From: Spirochaetales bacterium
GTDB taxonomy: Bacteria > Spirochaetota > Spirochaetia > Sphaerochaetales > Sphaerochaetaceae
Direction: 5' to 3'
NCBI GenBank assembly: GCA_017632495.1
Contig: JAGBRG010000275.1
Location: 1 to 7,467, forward strand
DNA: 7,467 nucleotides
Shown here: in pieces, positions 1 through 6,223 of the stretch
How positions within the stretch are numbered: position 1 is the first letter of the stretch
Layout: every line of letters starts with the position of its first letter
Translations under genes and position numbers: made by a program
The notes under the pieces: generated by a model
What the model was told of the DNA's origin: nothing
Seen by the model: the letters and a program-made list of their open reading frames with translations, nothing else
The model's database searches: none

Positions 1-47
1 ATACACCACATCAGAGGATTGTACATTTAATAAAATTTAGGTGCTAA

Positions 48-566
48 TCAGATTTCCTTGTACCCTTCATTATCAAGGAAAACATATCCTTCTGCAGGGA
101 AGTAAGTCAGATAAATAATTGAGGCTGTTATAATTGCAGCCAGGATTACCCACAGAGGAAAAGCCGTCTTGGCCCAGGCCTTCTGTGAATAGTCAAAAGC
201 AATGAGGATGCAGAAGACCATGCTGGCCATATAGATGATGATGTCAAGAAACAGAACGCTTGTGCCTGTGAACGACTGATAGACGGAAAACGCTCCGAGC
301 TGCATCAGAAGCGCCATTATGGCCCCGACAATGAAGGAAGCAAAGTATCCTCTGTCTTTTGTCTTACAGCTATGGATGATTCCGGCAGTAAGAAACGGAT
401 ACCAGATCATTTTCATGTGCTCCCAGCTGGTCTCGTTTACCGGGAAAATGTGTCCCAGAAGCGAGGCCAAAGGACCTGATGGAACATGTTCCATAACAAA
501 ATGCATGCATGTTCCGATTATTACCATAAGAAGAACAGTAATGACCTTACTCTTTCTGCTTACCAT
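48..566 (-). CDS. Small polytopic membrane protein, DUF6512-like
   Basis: This 172-residue protein has about five hydrophobic segments (roughly residues 7-28, 52-68, 73-92, 104-124 and 136-156), so it is an integral inner-membrane protein. The stretch PVNETSWEHMKMIWYP at residues 42-57, just after the first membrane segment, resembles the conserved motif I associate with DUF6512 proteins, a small membrane family of unknown function; this assignment is from memory and not searched. The protein ends in a short polar tail. It is the last gene of the minus-strand cluster, 24 bases after the alpha/beta hydrolase stop. The ATG at 566 has only a weak purine-rich stretch (AATAGAG) in front of it, so translation may rely on coupling to the gene before it. 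No substrate or catalytic role can be inferred. Confidence 0.8.
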   Translation of the reverse strand: MVSRKSKVITVLLMVIIGTCMHFVMEHVPSGPLASLLGHIFPVNETSWEHMKMIWYPFLTAGIIHSCKTKDRGYFASFIVGAIMALLMQLGAFSVYQSFTGTSVLFLDIIIYMASMVFCILIAFDYSQKAWAKTAFPLWVILAAIITASIIYLTYFPAEGYVFLDNEGYKEI

Positions 567-590
567 TACTCTATTGTCCGCCTTTATTTA

Positions 591-1391
591 TTATTTTAGA
601 AAATTATACACCCTTTTATGGAAATCAGGAGCAAGATCATAGACTGCATGACCATATCCTTCGTACATGAAATACTCACAACCTGCGCTGTTTTTCAGAT
701 TGTCCCTGATTACCTCTGCCGCTTTTGAGCCCAGAACCGCGTCATCTGAAGAACCTATAATCAGAACAGGGCATTTGATTTTGCAAAGGTCTGCTGTGAT
801 GTCAAAGCCTCTGATAGCCTGTGCCATAACGACAAAGCGCTTTAAATCCTGCTCGGTGACCGTTTCTGCCGCCTGAGAGAGAAGATTCTTTGACTGATCA
901 TAGACCGCCTTGGGATAGATAGCCTTCCCGAAAGCATCATAAAGGGCATGGGCATCACCAGTCTTGGCAAGGCTTACCCAGTTCTCAACGGTTTTGAACC
1001 CCGTTTCGGTCACACAAGATGATGTGGAAGCTAGAACCAGCTTTTCAACCAAATCCGGGTACATTATGGCCATACTCATTGCAATCATGCCGCCCTGGGA
1101 GGCTCCGAAGACATTTGCCTTCTCAAGTCCCAGGCTCCTCATGGCCTTTGCAGTATCACGGGCCATATCGGCTATGCAATAGCTTTCCGGATTGTCCTTT
1201 CTGCGGTCAAACACGTAAAGGGTATAGTCATCCGTCAGAATCTCATACGCCTGGGCAATGGCCCGGGCAGATGGCATTACGCTCTGGACACTCAGACCGG
1301 GAATGATGACGATGGTCCCCTTACCGCATCCGAATCTGCAGTAATCCATGACAAAATCATCTGTCTTTACCGTATCAAGCACAACGCTCAT
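591..1391 (-). CDS. Alpha/beta hydrolase
   Basis: This is a 266-residue alpha/beta-hydrolase-fold protein of typical length for a single-domain esterase or lipase-like enzyme. The nucleophile elbow is GASQG at residues 96-100 with Ser98. The likely acid is Asp216 in GSSDDAV, and the likely base is His248 in GYGHAVYD near the C-terminus, so the catalytic triad is complete. The PGLSVQS segment at about residue 31 is where an oxyanion-hole loop is expected. There is no signal peptide or membrane segment, so it is probably cytoplasmic. The substrate cannot be told from the sequence; carboxylesters or acyl conjugates are usual for the fold. The gene starts only 3 bases after the lipoprotein stop codon, and its ribosome-binding site lies in that gene's last codons, so the two are likely translationally coupled. 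Confidence 0.88.
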   Translation of the reverse strand: MSVVLDTVKTDDFVMDYCRFGCGKGTIVIIPGLSVQSVMPSARAIAQAYEILTDDYTLYVFDRRKDNPESYCIADMARDTAKAMRSLGLEKANVFGASQGGMIAMSMAIMYPDLVEKLVLASTSSCVTETGFKTVENWVSLAKTGDAHALYDAFGKAIYPKAVYDQSKNLLSQAAETVTEQDLKRFVVMAQAIRGFDITADLCKIKCPVLIIGSSDDAVLGSKAAEVIRDNLKNSAGCEYFMYEGYGHAVYDLAPDFHKRVYNFLK

Positions 1392-1394
1392 AAA

Positions 1395-1994
1395 CTACTC
1401 CTCGACATAGCCCATCTTAACGTATTCCGAGTAATAATCGTCATACAATCCGCAGCAGGCATCCATTCCCACATTGGCGCTGAAGGCTTTCTGAATGACG
1501 ATGCTCCACGACCCGTATTTTGCGAACATCTCGTCAGCTGTGGGGCCGTCTTCATGCCCGTATGTTTCCAGATTACTCTTTTTGACCTCTGCAAGACCTT
1601 CAGGGTCATTGTCGTAGGCTGCAAGACGCAGACGGTTTCTTTCAGCAGAGATTGTTCTTGCAATCTTTTCCTCAGGCTCTCCTTCAGCTGTCATTTTGTT
1701 GAGAATGTCATACATCGTCTGAAGAGACTGATGGTACTGTATGCGCTGCTTTTTGGCATCGGCTACAACGTCAGGATCACTCCAGTCATACTTTGCGTAG
1801 GTTCCAAGGCGCTTGGACTGAGGATCCGGGGAAAAGCCGTAGACGGCATCAGGGTTCTCAACAATATCCTTCATGGCCTCCGCATTCAGACGCGGATCAT
1901 GAACATAGGAGAAAGAACCCGAAGTGGACACACATGCGCAAAGGCATAGTGTGATGAAAAGTGTAATAGCAACAATTATTAATTTATTTTTCAT
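1395..1994 (-). CDS. Putative lipoprotein of unknown function
   Basis: This predicted 199-residue protein starts MKNKLIIV and continues with a hydrophobic segment ending in a lipobox, LCAC at residues 18-21. Cys21 would be lipidated after signal peptidase II cleavage. The mature part is soluble, charged and mainly helix-like, with clusters such as ENPDAVYGFSPDP (residues 46-58) and GPTADEMFAKYGSW (150-163), and an adjacent cysteine pair at 180-181. I do not recognise a named domain. The reading frame extends to a TTG at 2009, but that codon overlaps the antiporter stop; the ATG at 1994 has a TGAGG ribosome-binding site nine bases upstream and places the signal peptide at the N-terminus, so I chose it. 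The gene lies between a cation/proton antiporter and an alpha/beta hydrolase with very short gaps, so it is probably co-expressed with both. Confidence 0.85.
   Translation of the reverse strand: MKNKLIIVAITLFITLCLCACVSTSGSFSYVHDPRLNAEAMKDIVENPDAVYGFSPDPQSKRLGTYAKYDWSDPDVVADAKKQRIQYHQSLQTMYDILNKMTAEGEPEEKIARTISAERNRLRLAAYDNDPEGLAEVKKSNLETYGHEDGPTADEMFAKYGSWSIVIQKAFSANVGMDACCGLYDDYYSEYVKMGYVEE
1398..1403 (-). promoter_or_regulatory. Ribosome-binding site of the hydrolase inside the lipoprotein gene
   Basis: GAGGAG on the minus strand is formed by the last two glutamate codons of the lipoprotein gene and lies six bases before the hydrolase ATG at 1391. The overlap ties translation of the two genes together. 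Confidence 0.75.
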
Positions 1995-2003
1995 ACCTTC
2001 AAA

Positions 2004-2008
2004 CCTCA
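2004..2008 (-). promoter_or_regulatory. Ribosome-binding site deciding the lipoprotein start
   Basis: TGAGG on the minus strand, partly formed by the TGA stop codon of the antiporter gene, lies nine bases before the ATG at 1994. It favours this ATG over the in-frame TTG at 2009 and suggests that ribosomes ending the antiporter reinitiate on the lipoprotein gene. Confidence 0.65.
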
Positions 2009-3181
2009 ACTGTCAGCATAAAGTCTCTTAAGTAGAATCGGGGTTATAACCGAGCTCACAAGAATCAGGATAATCACAGGTGTAAAGAAATCAGAGGAGA
2101 TAAGGCCGATTGCAAGACCCTTCTGGGCAGTAATCAGAGCAACCTCTCCGCGATTCATCATACCGACTCCTATTCTGAGAGAATCCTTGTTGTCAAAACC
2201 AAGAGCTTTGGCACAACCGCCGCAGCCGACAACCTTTCCGATAAGTGCAACGGCCACAAAGCTGATAGAAAACAGAACAAGCCTCATGTCCATTGCGCCG
2301 AACGTTGTCTTAAGTCCGATTCCTGCAAAGAATACAGGGGCGAAAATCATGTAGGAGCTGATATCAATTCGGCTCTCTATATAATCACGGTCTGCAAGGT
2401 TGCAAAGTACCACTCCTGCCACATACGCACCTGTGATATCGGCGATGTTGAAAAAAGTCTCCGAAACATAAGCCAGGGCAAAGCAGTAACACAGACTGAT
2501 AATCGGAATCCGTCTCTGATGGGTGAACTTCTGATCAAGCCATTTCATGCCACGGAACACAAAGAATCCCGTTCCTATGGCTATGGCAAAGAATATGACA
2601 ACCTTCAGAAGAATACTTGTGACGCTAATGCCGTCACTTTCCCCGCTAAGGCCTATTACCAGTGTCAGTACTATAATGCCAATCACATCATCTATTATGG
2701 CGGCACTGACAATGGTGGTTCCTACAGTTTCATTGAGCTTCCCCAGTTCCTTCAGTGCCGCAACTGTGATGCTTACCGATGTGGCGGACATGATGGTTCC
2801 GATGAACAGGCCCTTGTTGAAACGATCTGAGCCGAACGCATCAAAGCCGTAGAAGCTCATGAAAATCACCACGCCCAGGATTATCGGAACAAGGACACCG
2901 ACGCATGCAATCAGAGTCGCCTTAAGGCCTGACTTCTTTAGTTCCTTTAGATTGGTGCCAAGACCTGCCTCGAACATCAGCATTATCACGCCGATTTCAG
3001 CCATCTTTGAAAGAAAATCGGATTCATTTACAAAGCCCAGAACAGTACTTCCGACCACCAATCCTGCAAGAATCTCCCCCACTACTTCCGGAATTCCCAC
3101 TTTTTTGCCGGCTATACCGAAAAGCTTTGCGGCAAAAAGGATTATGGCAAGATCCAGAAGATATCGGATACCGTCATCCAT
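2006..3181 (-). CDS. Cation/proton antiporter, CPA2 family
   Basis: This 391-residue protein is hydrophobic along its whole length and matches the transmembrane module of monovalent cation/proton antiporters (CPA2, as in NapA, GerN and KefB). Recognisable landmarks are VGIPEVVGEILAG (28-40), ATSVSIT (133-139), the paired aspartates Asp164-Asp165 in IIDDV, FFAGIGL (284-290), Lys316 in a LIGK segment, and MMNRGEVALI (341-350). The paired aspartates and Lys316 correspond to residues used for ion and proton exchange in electrogenic members such as NapA, so Na+/H+ or K+/H+ exchange at the inner membrane is likely. The protein stops just after the last membrane segment and lacks the cytoplasmic RCK/TrkA-N regulatory domain of KefB and KefC. 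A strong GGAGG ribosome-binding site lies seven bases before the ATG. Ion specificity is not determinable here. Confidence 0.93.
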   Translation of the reverse strand: MDDGIRYLLDLAIILFAAKLFGIAGKKVGIPEVVGEILAGLVVGSTVLGFVNESDFLSKMAEIGVIMLMFEAGLGTNLKELKKSGLKATLIACVGVLVPIILGVVIFMSFYGFDAFGSDRFNKGLFIGTIMSATSVSITVAALKELGKLNETVGTTIVSAAIIDDVIGIIVLTLVIGLSGESDGISVTSILLKVVIFFAIAIGTGFFVFRGMKWLDQKFTHQRRIPIISLCYCFALAYVSETFFNIADITGAYVAGVVLCNLADRDYIESRIDISSYMIFAPVFFAGIGLKTTFGAMDMRLVLFSISFVAVALIGKVVGCGGCAKALGFDNKDSLRIGVGMMNRGEVALITAQKGLAIGLISSDFFTPVIILILVSSVITPILLKRLYADS

Positions 3182-3216
3182 GAAACAACCTCCAATTAGG
3201 TTTCAAGAGTCAATCA

Positions 3217-3245
3217 ATTCTACTGCATTACTTGAATTCTATGAA
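3217..3245 (-). promoter_or_regulatory. Possible internal promoter before the antiporter
   Basis: The 77-base gap before the antiporter is the longest within the minus-strand cluster. On the minus strand it holds TTCATA (3245-3240), a 17-base spacer and TAGAAT (3222-3217), matching four of six and five of six consensus bases. A start near 3210 would leave a leader of about 28 bases with the GGAGG site. Antiporter, lipoprotein, hydrolase and DUF6512-like genes could therefore be a separate transcription unit. Confidence 0.42.
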
Positions 3246-3258
3246 GAGGATGAATTAC

Positions 3259-4077
3259 TTACAGCGCATGTTTAGGGCAGTTGTTTACGCATTCCATGCA
3301 TAGGATGCACTCTGTTCCGTTTTTCCTGTTTCTTGAATTGTCAGTGACATCCACTTCCATGGGGCAAATGCGCTTACACTTTCCGCAGGAGATGCACTTT
3401 TCCTTATCGCATTTGACACGTATGAACGAGAAGTAACTCATTGGCTTCAGAAACACTGTTATCGGGCAGATGTATTTGCAGAATGCACGGTTATCCTTAA
3501 ATGCAAAGGCCAAAATGATTCCCACGGCATAATAAAGGACATTTCCGATGATGAAGGCCCAGAACATGATGCGCTCGATGTTCCCTACTTTGGCAAGAAA
3601 CAGTGCTGAAACAAAAATAAGAGAAAGAGCGAATGTGATATAGCGGATCCAGCCGATCTTCTTCCTTTCCCCTTTTGGAGTCTTGTACGGAAGAAAGTCC
3701 AATACCATTGCAGTCCAGCAGGCATAGCCGCACCATCCGCGACCGAAAATCAGAGGCCCGAAGATCTTTGCAACAGCATAATGGATGGTGGCAGCCTCGA
3801 ATACACCTGTGAAAAGATAGTACCAAAAGCCCTCGATCTGCATGTTCTCGCCGCAGATGAGGCCAAGATATACCAGCATGTACAAGCCGACAAGAAGCTG
3901 CACCAGACGCCTTGCGTGTTTATACTTACGGATAAAGAGAAAGCATCCTAAAGAGATGGACAGGCCTATATAGCTGAAATTAAAGAGATAGAACAGATTA
4001 TCCTTGGTCAGCCAAAGCGAGACGGCAACCGTCTCAAAGATTGCCAGAATCAGAATAGGAAAACTGTACTTTCTCAT
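3259..4077 (-). CDS. Polytopic 4Fe-4S ferredoxin-type membrane protein (NapH-like)
   Basis: This 272-residue protein has about six membrane segments in its first 195 residues, followed by a cytoplasmic ferredoxin domain. Cysteine pairs occur in GRGWCGYAC (Cys116, Cys120) and CKYICP (Cys200, Cys204), the pattern seen in the NapH/CcoG/NosR group of membrane electron carriers. Two classical 4Fe-4S motifs follow: Cys228, 231, 234, 238 with Pro239, and Cys257, 260, 263, 267 with Pro268. The second ends three residues before the C-terminus. It probably passes electrons across or along the inner membrane to an unknown partner. No NapG, NapA, NosZ or other reductase gene lies nearby, so nitrate or nitrous oxide reduction is not supported. 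The start lies 10 bases after the beta-barrel gene stop with a weak ribosome-binding site (GTGAGA), suggesting coupling. Confidence 0.88.
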   Translation of the reverse strand: MRKYSFPILILAIFETVAVSLWLTKDNLFYLFNFSYIGLSISLGCFLFIRKYKHARRLVQLLVGLYMLVYLGLICGENMQIEGFWYYLFTGVFEAATIHYAVAKIFGPLIFGRGWCGYACWTAMVLDFLPYKTPKGERKKIGWIRYITFALSLIFVSALFLAKVGNIERIMFWAFIIGNVLYYAVGIILAFAFKDNRAFCKYICPITVFLKPMSYFSFIRVKCDKEKCISCGKCKRICPMEVDVTDNSRNRKNGTECILCMECVNNCPKHAL

Positions 4078-4087
4078 GTGTCAGATC

Positions 4088-5626
4088 TCACAGGTCAAAT
4101 CCGAACTTAACACCCAGACCGAAATACGGGAAAAGACGAGTCTTAAATCCCCTGTCAGTGGGATAATAGGAACCTTCCCAGATTTTGTCGAAATACCTAT
4201 AGAACCATATTTCAGCGGGTTCTCCGCCGATAACCATATTCATGCCGCCGAAAAAATCCAGCTGAAGGCTTGTATCACCGAATATTACTGCGTTGTCCGG
4301 AAGAACTGTGACACCGGCTTCCAGATTGACCAGACCGAAGTAGTTTTTTAAGTCCCACATACGCGAAGGATACACCCATCCCATGGACTCCATAACATCA
4401 TCATCGACCTGGTTGCGCAGTTCATATAGCTTGAAAATCTGTATTCCTGCAGTGAGCTCTATATAAGGAGCTATATTTCCGTTTGCAACACTTTGGAAGT
4501 TATACCTCAGGCCAAAGGCCGTGAAAGAATAGTCTCTTTTGTTTCTTTCATTCTTGTTTAGGTCCGCGGTTTGCTCCTCTTTTGGACTTATCGGGTCACC
4601 TCCGGCATTGGAGTTTTTGGCTATGACATCAAAATGCCCGAATGCAGGAATTCCGACTGAAATGTAATGCATCGTCCTGTCATAAAGGCTGACATTAGCG
4701 ACTCTGGTATACATGTCAGTGTGCTCCCATACCTTGGGTCTGAAGAAACCCATGACATCTATACCCACATAGCCGTAGCCGTAACCGCTGCTCATGGTTG
4801 AAGTGTATTTGAGAGAAACAATTCCTGTATCGATGGTGAAACCGAATCTCATTCCGTTCACATACCTGACATAAAGGTCTCGGGTATAACTTGGAACATC
4901 ACCTGTGGATGCCGCATACATGTAGCCGAAATGGACACCCAGAATATCGTGTGTCTTTGTAGAGACGGACAGCCTTGCCAGAACCTGGTTTTCCGTAATA
5001 TAGCCTAAAGTATTCTTTGTAGAGGCTTCCACTTCAGCAATAAGGCTTGTTATCGGAAATCTGAATAACTTATATCCGACGTTTGCCCTGCCGTTGAGCA
5101 TAGCAAAAACATGCTTGGCTCCATCATTGTCATACGGAAGCTCCACCTCATGGATGTTGGCTATTCTGTGTATTATGTTCTGACCCCACTCCCAGCCGTA
5201 ATCTCCGACAAGCGCAAAACCTACTTCCGGATAGATATGTACATAAAAGTCATCTTCCACTGGTCTAAGCTTAAGGCCTATGACAGACTCCAAAGAGTCG
5301 TATCTTCCCCTTATTACCGATGCACCGGGTGTATATCTCACATTGGGATTTCTTACATCCCATCCGTCTCTCCAGCCCCTGTTCGTAAAGCCGTTTGCAT
5401 CAAATTTGAAATGCCACAAAGGGGCCTCGACCTGAAGGTCGAATGAATAGGAAAGCTGATCGTCATCGTTTCTTGAAATGCCGTAGCTGTACATATCGTT
5501 TCCGTTGGAAAGCACGACATGATCCGGAATAAAAGATTCCTTCTTAGTGAACGACTCAAGAAATTCAGATGCGAAAAGAGATGCTGAAACAATAAAAACC
5601 AAAGATATTAAAAGAAACTTCCTCAT
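4088..5626 (-). CDS. Putative outer-membrane beta-barrel protein
   Basis: This 512-residue protein opens with a signal peptide (MRKFLLISLVFIVSASLFAS, cleavage probably near residue 20). The rest lacks long hydrophobic helices and is rich in Gly, Tyr, Phe and alternating polar/hydrophobic stretches, for example 250-275, 365-400 and 430-465, as expected for amphipathic beta-strands. It ends FGLGVKFGFDL, with aromatic residues spaced like a terminal outer-membrane strand. The N-terminal third carries GNDMYSYG (42-49), SRNDDDQLSYSF (51-62), TNRGWRDGW (81-89) and WGQNIIHRI (147-155). The Asn-Asp pair and the QN-x-x-H motif faintly recall lipid A 3-O-deacylase LpxR, but the protein is much longer than LpxR and this link is speculative. 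A beta-barrel of unknown function is the safe call. It starts 39 bases after the deoxyribosyltransferase-like gene. Confidence 0.8.
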   Translation of the reverse strand: MRKFLLISLVFIVSASLFASEFLESFTKKESFIPDHVVLSNGNDMYSYGISRNDDDQLSYSFDLQVEAPLWHFKFDANGFTNRGWRDGWDVRNPNVRYTPGASVIRGRYDSLESVIGLKLRPVEDDFYVHIYPEVGFALVGDYGWEWGQNIIHRIANIHEVELPYDNDGAKHVFAMLNGRANVGYKLFRFPITSLIAEVEASTKNTLGYITENQVLARLSVSTKTHDILGVHFGYMYAASTGDVPSYTRDLYVRYVNGMRFGFTIDTGIVSLKYTSTMSSGYGYGYVGIDVMGFFRPKVWEHTDMYTRVANVSLYDRTMHYISVGIPAFGHFDVIAKNSNAGGDPISPKEEQTADLNKNERNKRDYSFTAFGLRYNFQSVANGNIAPYIELTAGIQIFKLYELRNQVDDDVMESMGWVYPSRMWDLKNYFGLVNLEAGVTVLPDNAVIFGDTSLQLDFFGGMNMVIGGEPAEIWFYRYFDKIWEGSYYPTDRGFKTRLFPYFGLGVKFGFDL

Positions 5627-5641
5627 ATGCTACCCATTGAA

Positions 5642-5650
5642 ACTATACCA
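5642..5650 (-). promoter_or_regulatory. Possible extended -10 element before the beta-barrel gene
   Basis: In the 39-base gap between the deoxyribosyltransferase-like gene and the beta-barrel gene, the minus strand reads TGGTATAGT, an extended -10 form (TGn followed by TATAGT). No good -35 box is present. It would give a leader of only about 10 to 15 bases, so it is a weak candidate for extra transcription of the beta-barrel gene. Confidence 0.22.
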
Positions 5651-5665
5651 AGTATTGCCTATTAC

Positions 5666-6202
5666 TCACAGTTCATTCTCGGAAAGAAATCTGTCTATCT
5701 CTTCAAACAGCTTTTCTCCATCGTAATTCGAAAAGAGCCTGATGAAACAGCCGCTGATCATCGGATTCAATTCAAGATCAAGTTCGGCGGATCTGGTGTC
5801 GGTCTTTGCACCATAGCATCTTTTGTTGTTGGCATAACCGATTCCAAGTTCAACACAGGCTCCTTCATCGGGAACGCGACCGTCTAAGACAAAGAAAACC
5901 ACATCTGACTTGAGAATCTCGCTGACGTCCTTTTCAAACAGCAGCTTATTTTTCTCCTCAGGAGTTTTGTCTTGGAGAGTGGCAAACTCTATTCCGTCGC
6001 GCTGAGGAAGAAAAACCTCGTAGCCGTGGTCTTCAAGAAGCTTTGTGAGCTTGAGATTGTAATCCCGCTCCGCCTGAGAGAACAGCGGTCCTGCAAAGTA
6101 TACTCTTGTCACAGATTTTCCGCTTTCCTCAGCTGCGGCACTTCCGAAAGCGAAGGAAAGAACAATGAATACACAGATCAGAATGCAAAGAACCTTTTTC
6201 AT
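5666..6202 (-). CDS. Exported nucleoside 2-deoxyribosyltransferase-family protein
   Basis: The predicted 178-residue protein has two parts. Residues 1-24 are a typical signal peptide: a Lys-Lys start, a hydrophobic core and FGSAAA before EES, a plausible signal peptidase I site with no lipobox. Residues 33-175 match the nucleoside 2-deoxyribosyltransferase fold: VYFAGPLF (34-41), GYEVFLPQRDG (60-70), Asp92, and DEGACVELG (112-120). Glu118 fits the catalytic nucleophile; Asp92 and Asp112 lie 26 and 6 residues before it, the same spacing I recall for Asp72, Asp92 and Glu98 of the Lactobacillus leichmannii enzyme. Tyr35 and Asn146 may complete the site. Family members move 2-deoxyribose between bases or hydrolyse nucleosides or nucleotides, normally in the cytoplasm. 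The GTG at 6211 is in frame, but the AAAGGAG site fits the ATG at 6202. Confidence 0.85.
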   Translation of the reverse strand: MKKVLCILICVFIVLSFAFGSAAAEESGKSVTRVYFAGPLFSQAERDYNLKLTKLLEDHGYEVFLPQRDGIEFATLQDKTPEEKNKLLFEKDVSEILKSDVVFFVLDGRVPDEGACVELGIGYANNKRCYGAKTDTRSAELDLELNPMISGCFIRLFSNYDGEKLFEEIDRFLSENEL

Positions 6203-6210
6203 AAACCACA

Positions 6211-6217
6211 CTCCTTT
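6211..6217 (-). promoter_or_regulatory. Ribosome-binding site deciding the start of the exported NDT-like gene
   Basis: AAAGGAG on the minus strand lies eight bases before the ATG at 6202 but overlaps, or nearly touches, the in-frame GTG at 6211. This supports the ATG start and a protein that begins MKKVLC, directly with the signal peptide. Confidence 0.8.
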
Positions 6218-6223
6218 TGCTTA

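Noticed and set aside
1..47. Possible terminator or gene start downstream of the DUF6512-like gene
   Set aside because: The stretch is A+T-rich with only a weak imperfect dyad (around 25-40), no GC-rich stem followed by T residues, and no supported coding start.
1388..1663. A 91-codon minus-strand frame overlapping the lipoprotein gene
   Set aside because: It lies in another frame of the lipoprotein coding region, starts inside it and shows no recognisable domain or membrane signal.
1995..2009. TTG at 2009 as the lipoprotein start
   Set aside because: It overlaps the antiporter stop codon, uses a rare start codon, and would add residues before the lysine-rich start of the signal peptide; the ATG at 1994 has a better placed TGAGG.
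3182..3258. Terminator after the ferredoxin-type membrane gene
   Set aside because: The inverted repeat TTCAAG/CTTGAA has only six base pairs, a 23-base loop and no T-run, so it does not look like an intrinsic terminator.
2519..3275. Open plus-strand frames opposite the antiporter gene (2519-2830, 2547-2852, 2859-3275)
   Set aside because: They are antisense to a well-supported antiporter gene, have biased composition rather than domain-like sequence, and lack suitable ribosome-binding sites; they arise from the codon pattern of the real gene.
3259..5626. Reading the ferredoxin-type protein and the neighbouring barrel as part of a nitrate reduction (Nap) system
   Set aside because: No catalytic NapA, NapB, NapC or NapG gene is nearby and the barrel has no related motif; the NapH resemblance is limited to the general membrane ferredoxin architecture.
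6203..6211. GTG at 6211 as the start of the NDT-like gene
   Set aside because: The only good ribosome-binding site (6211-6217) overlaps this codon, while it is ideally spaced for the ATG at 6202.
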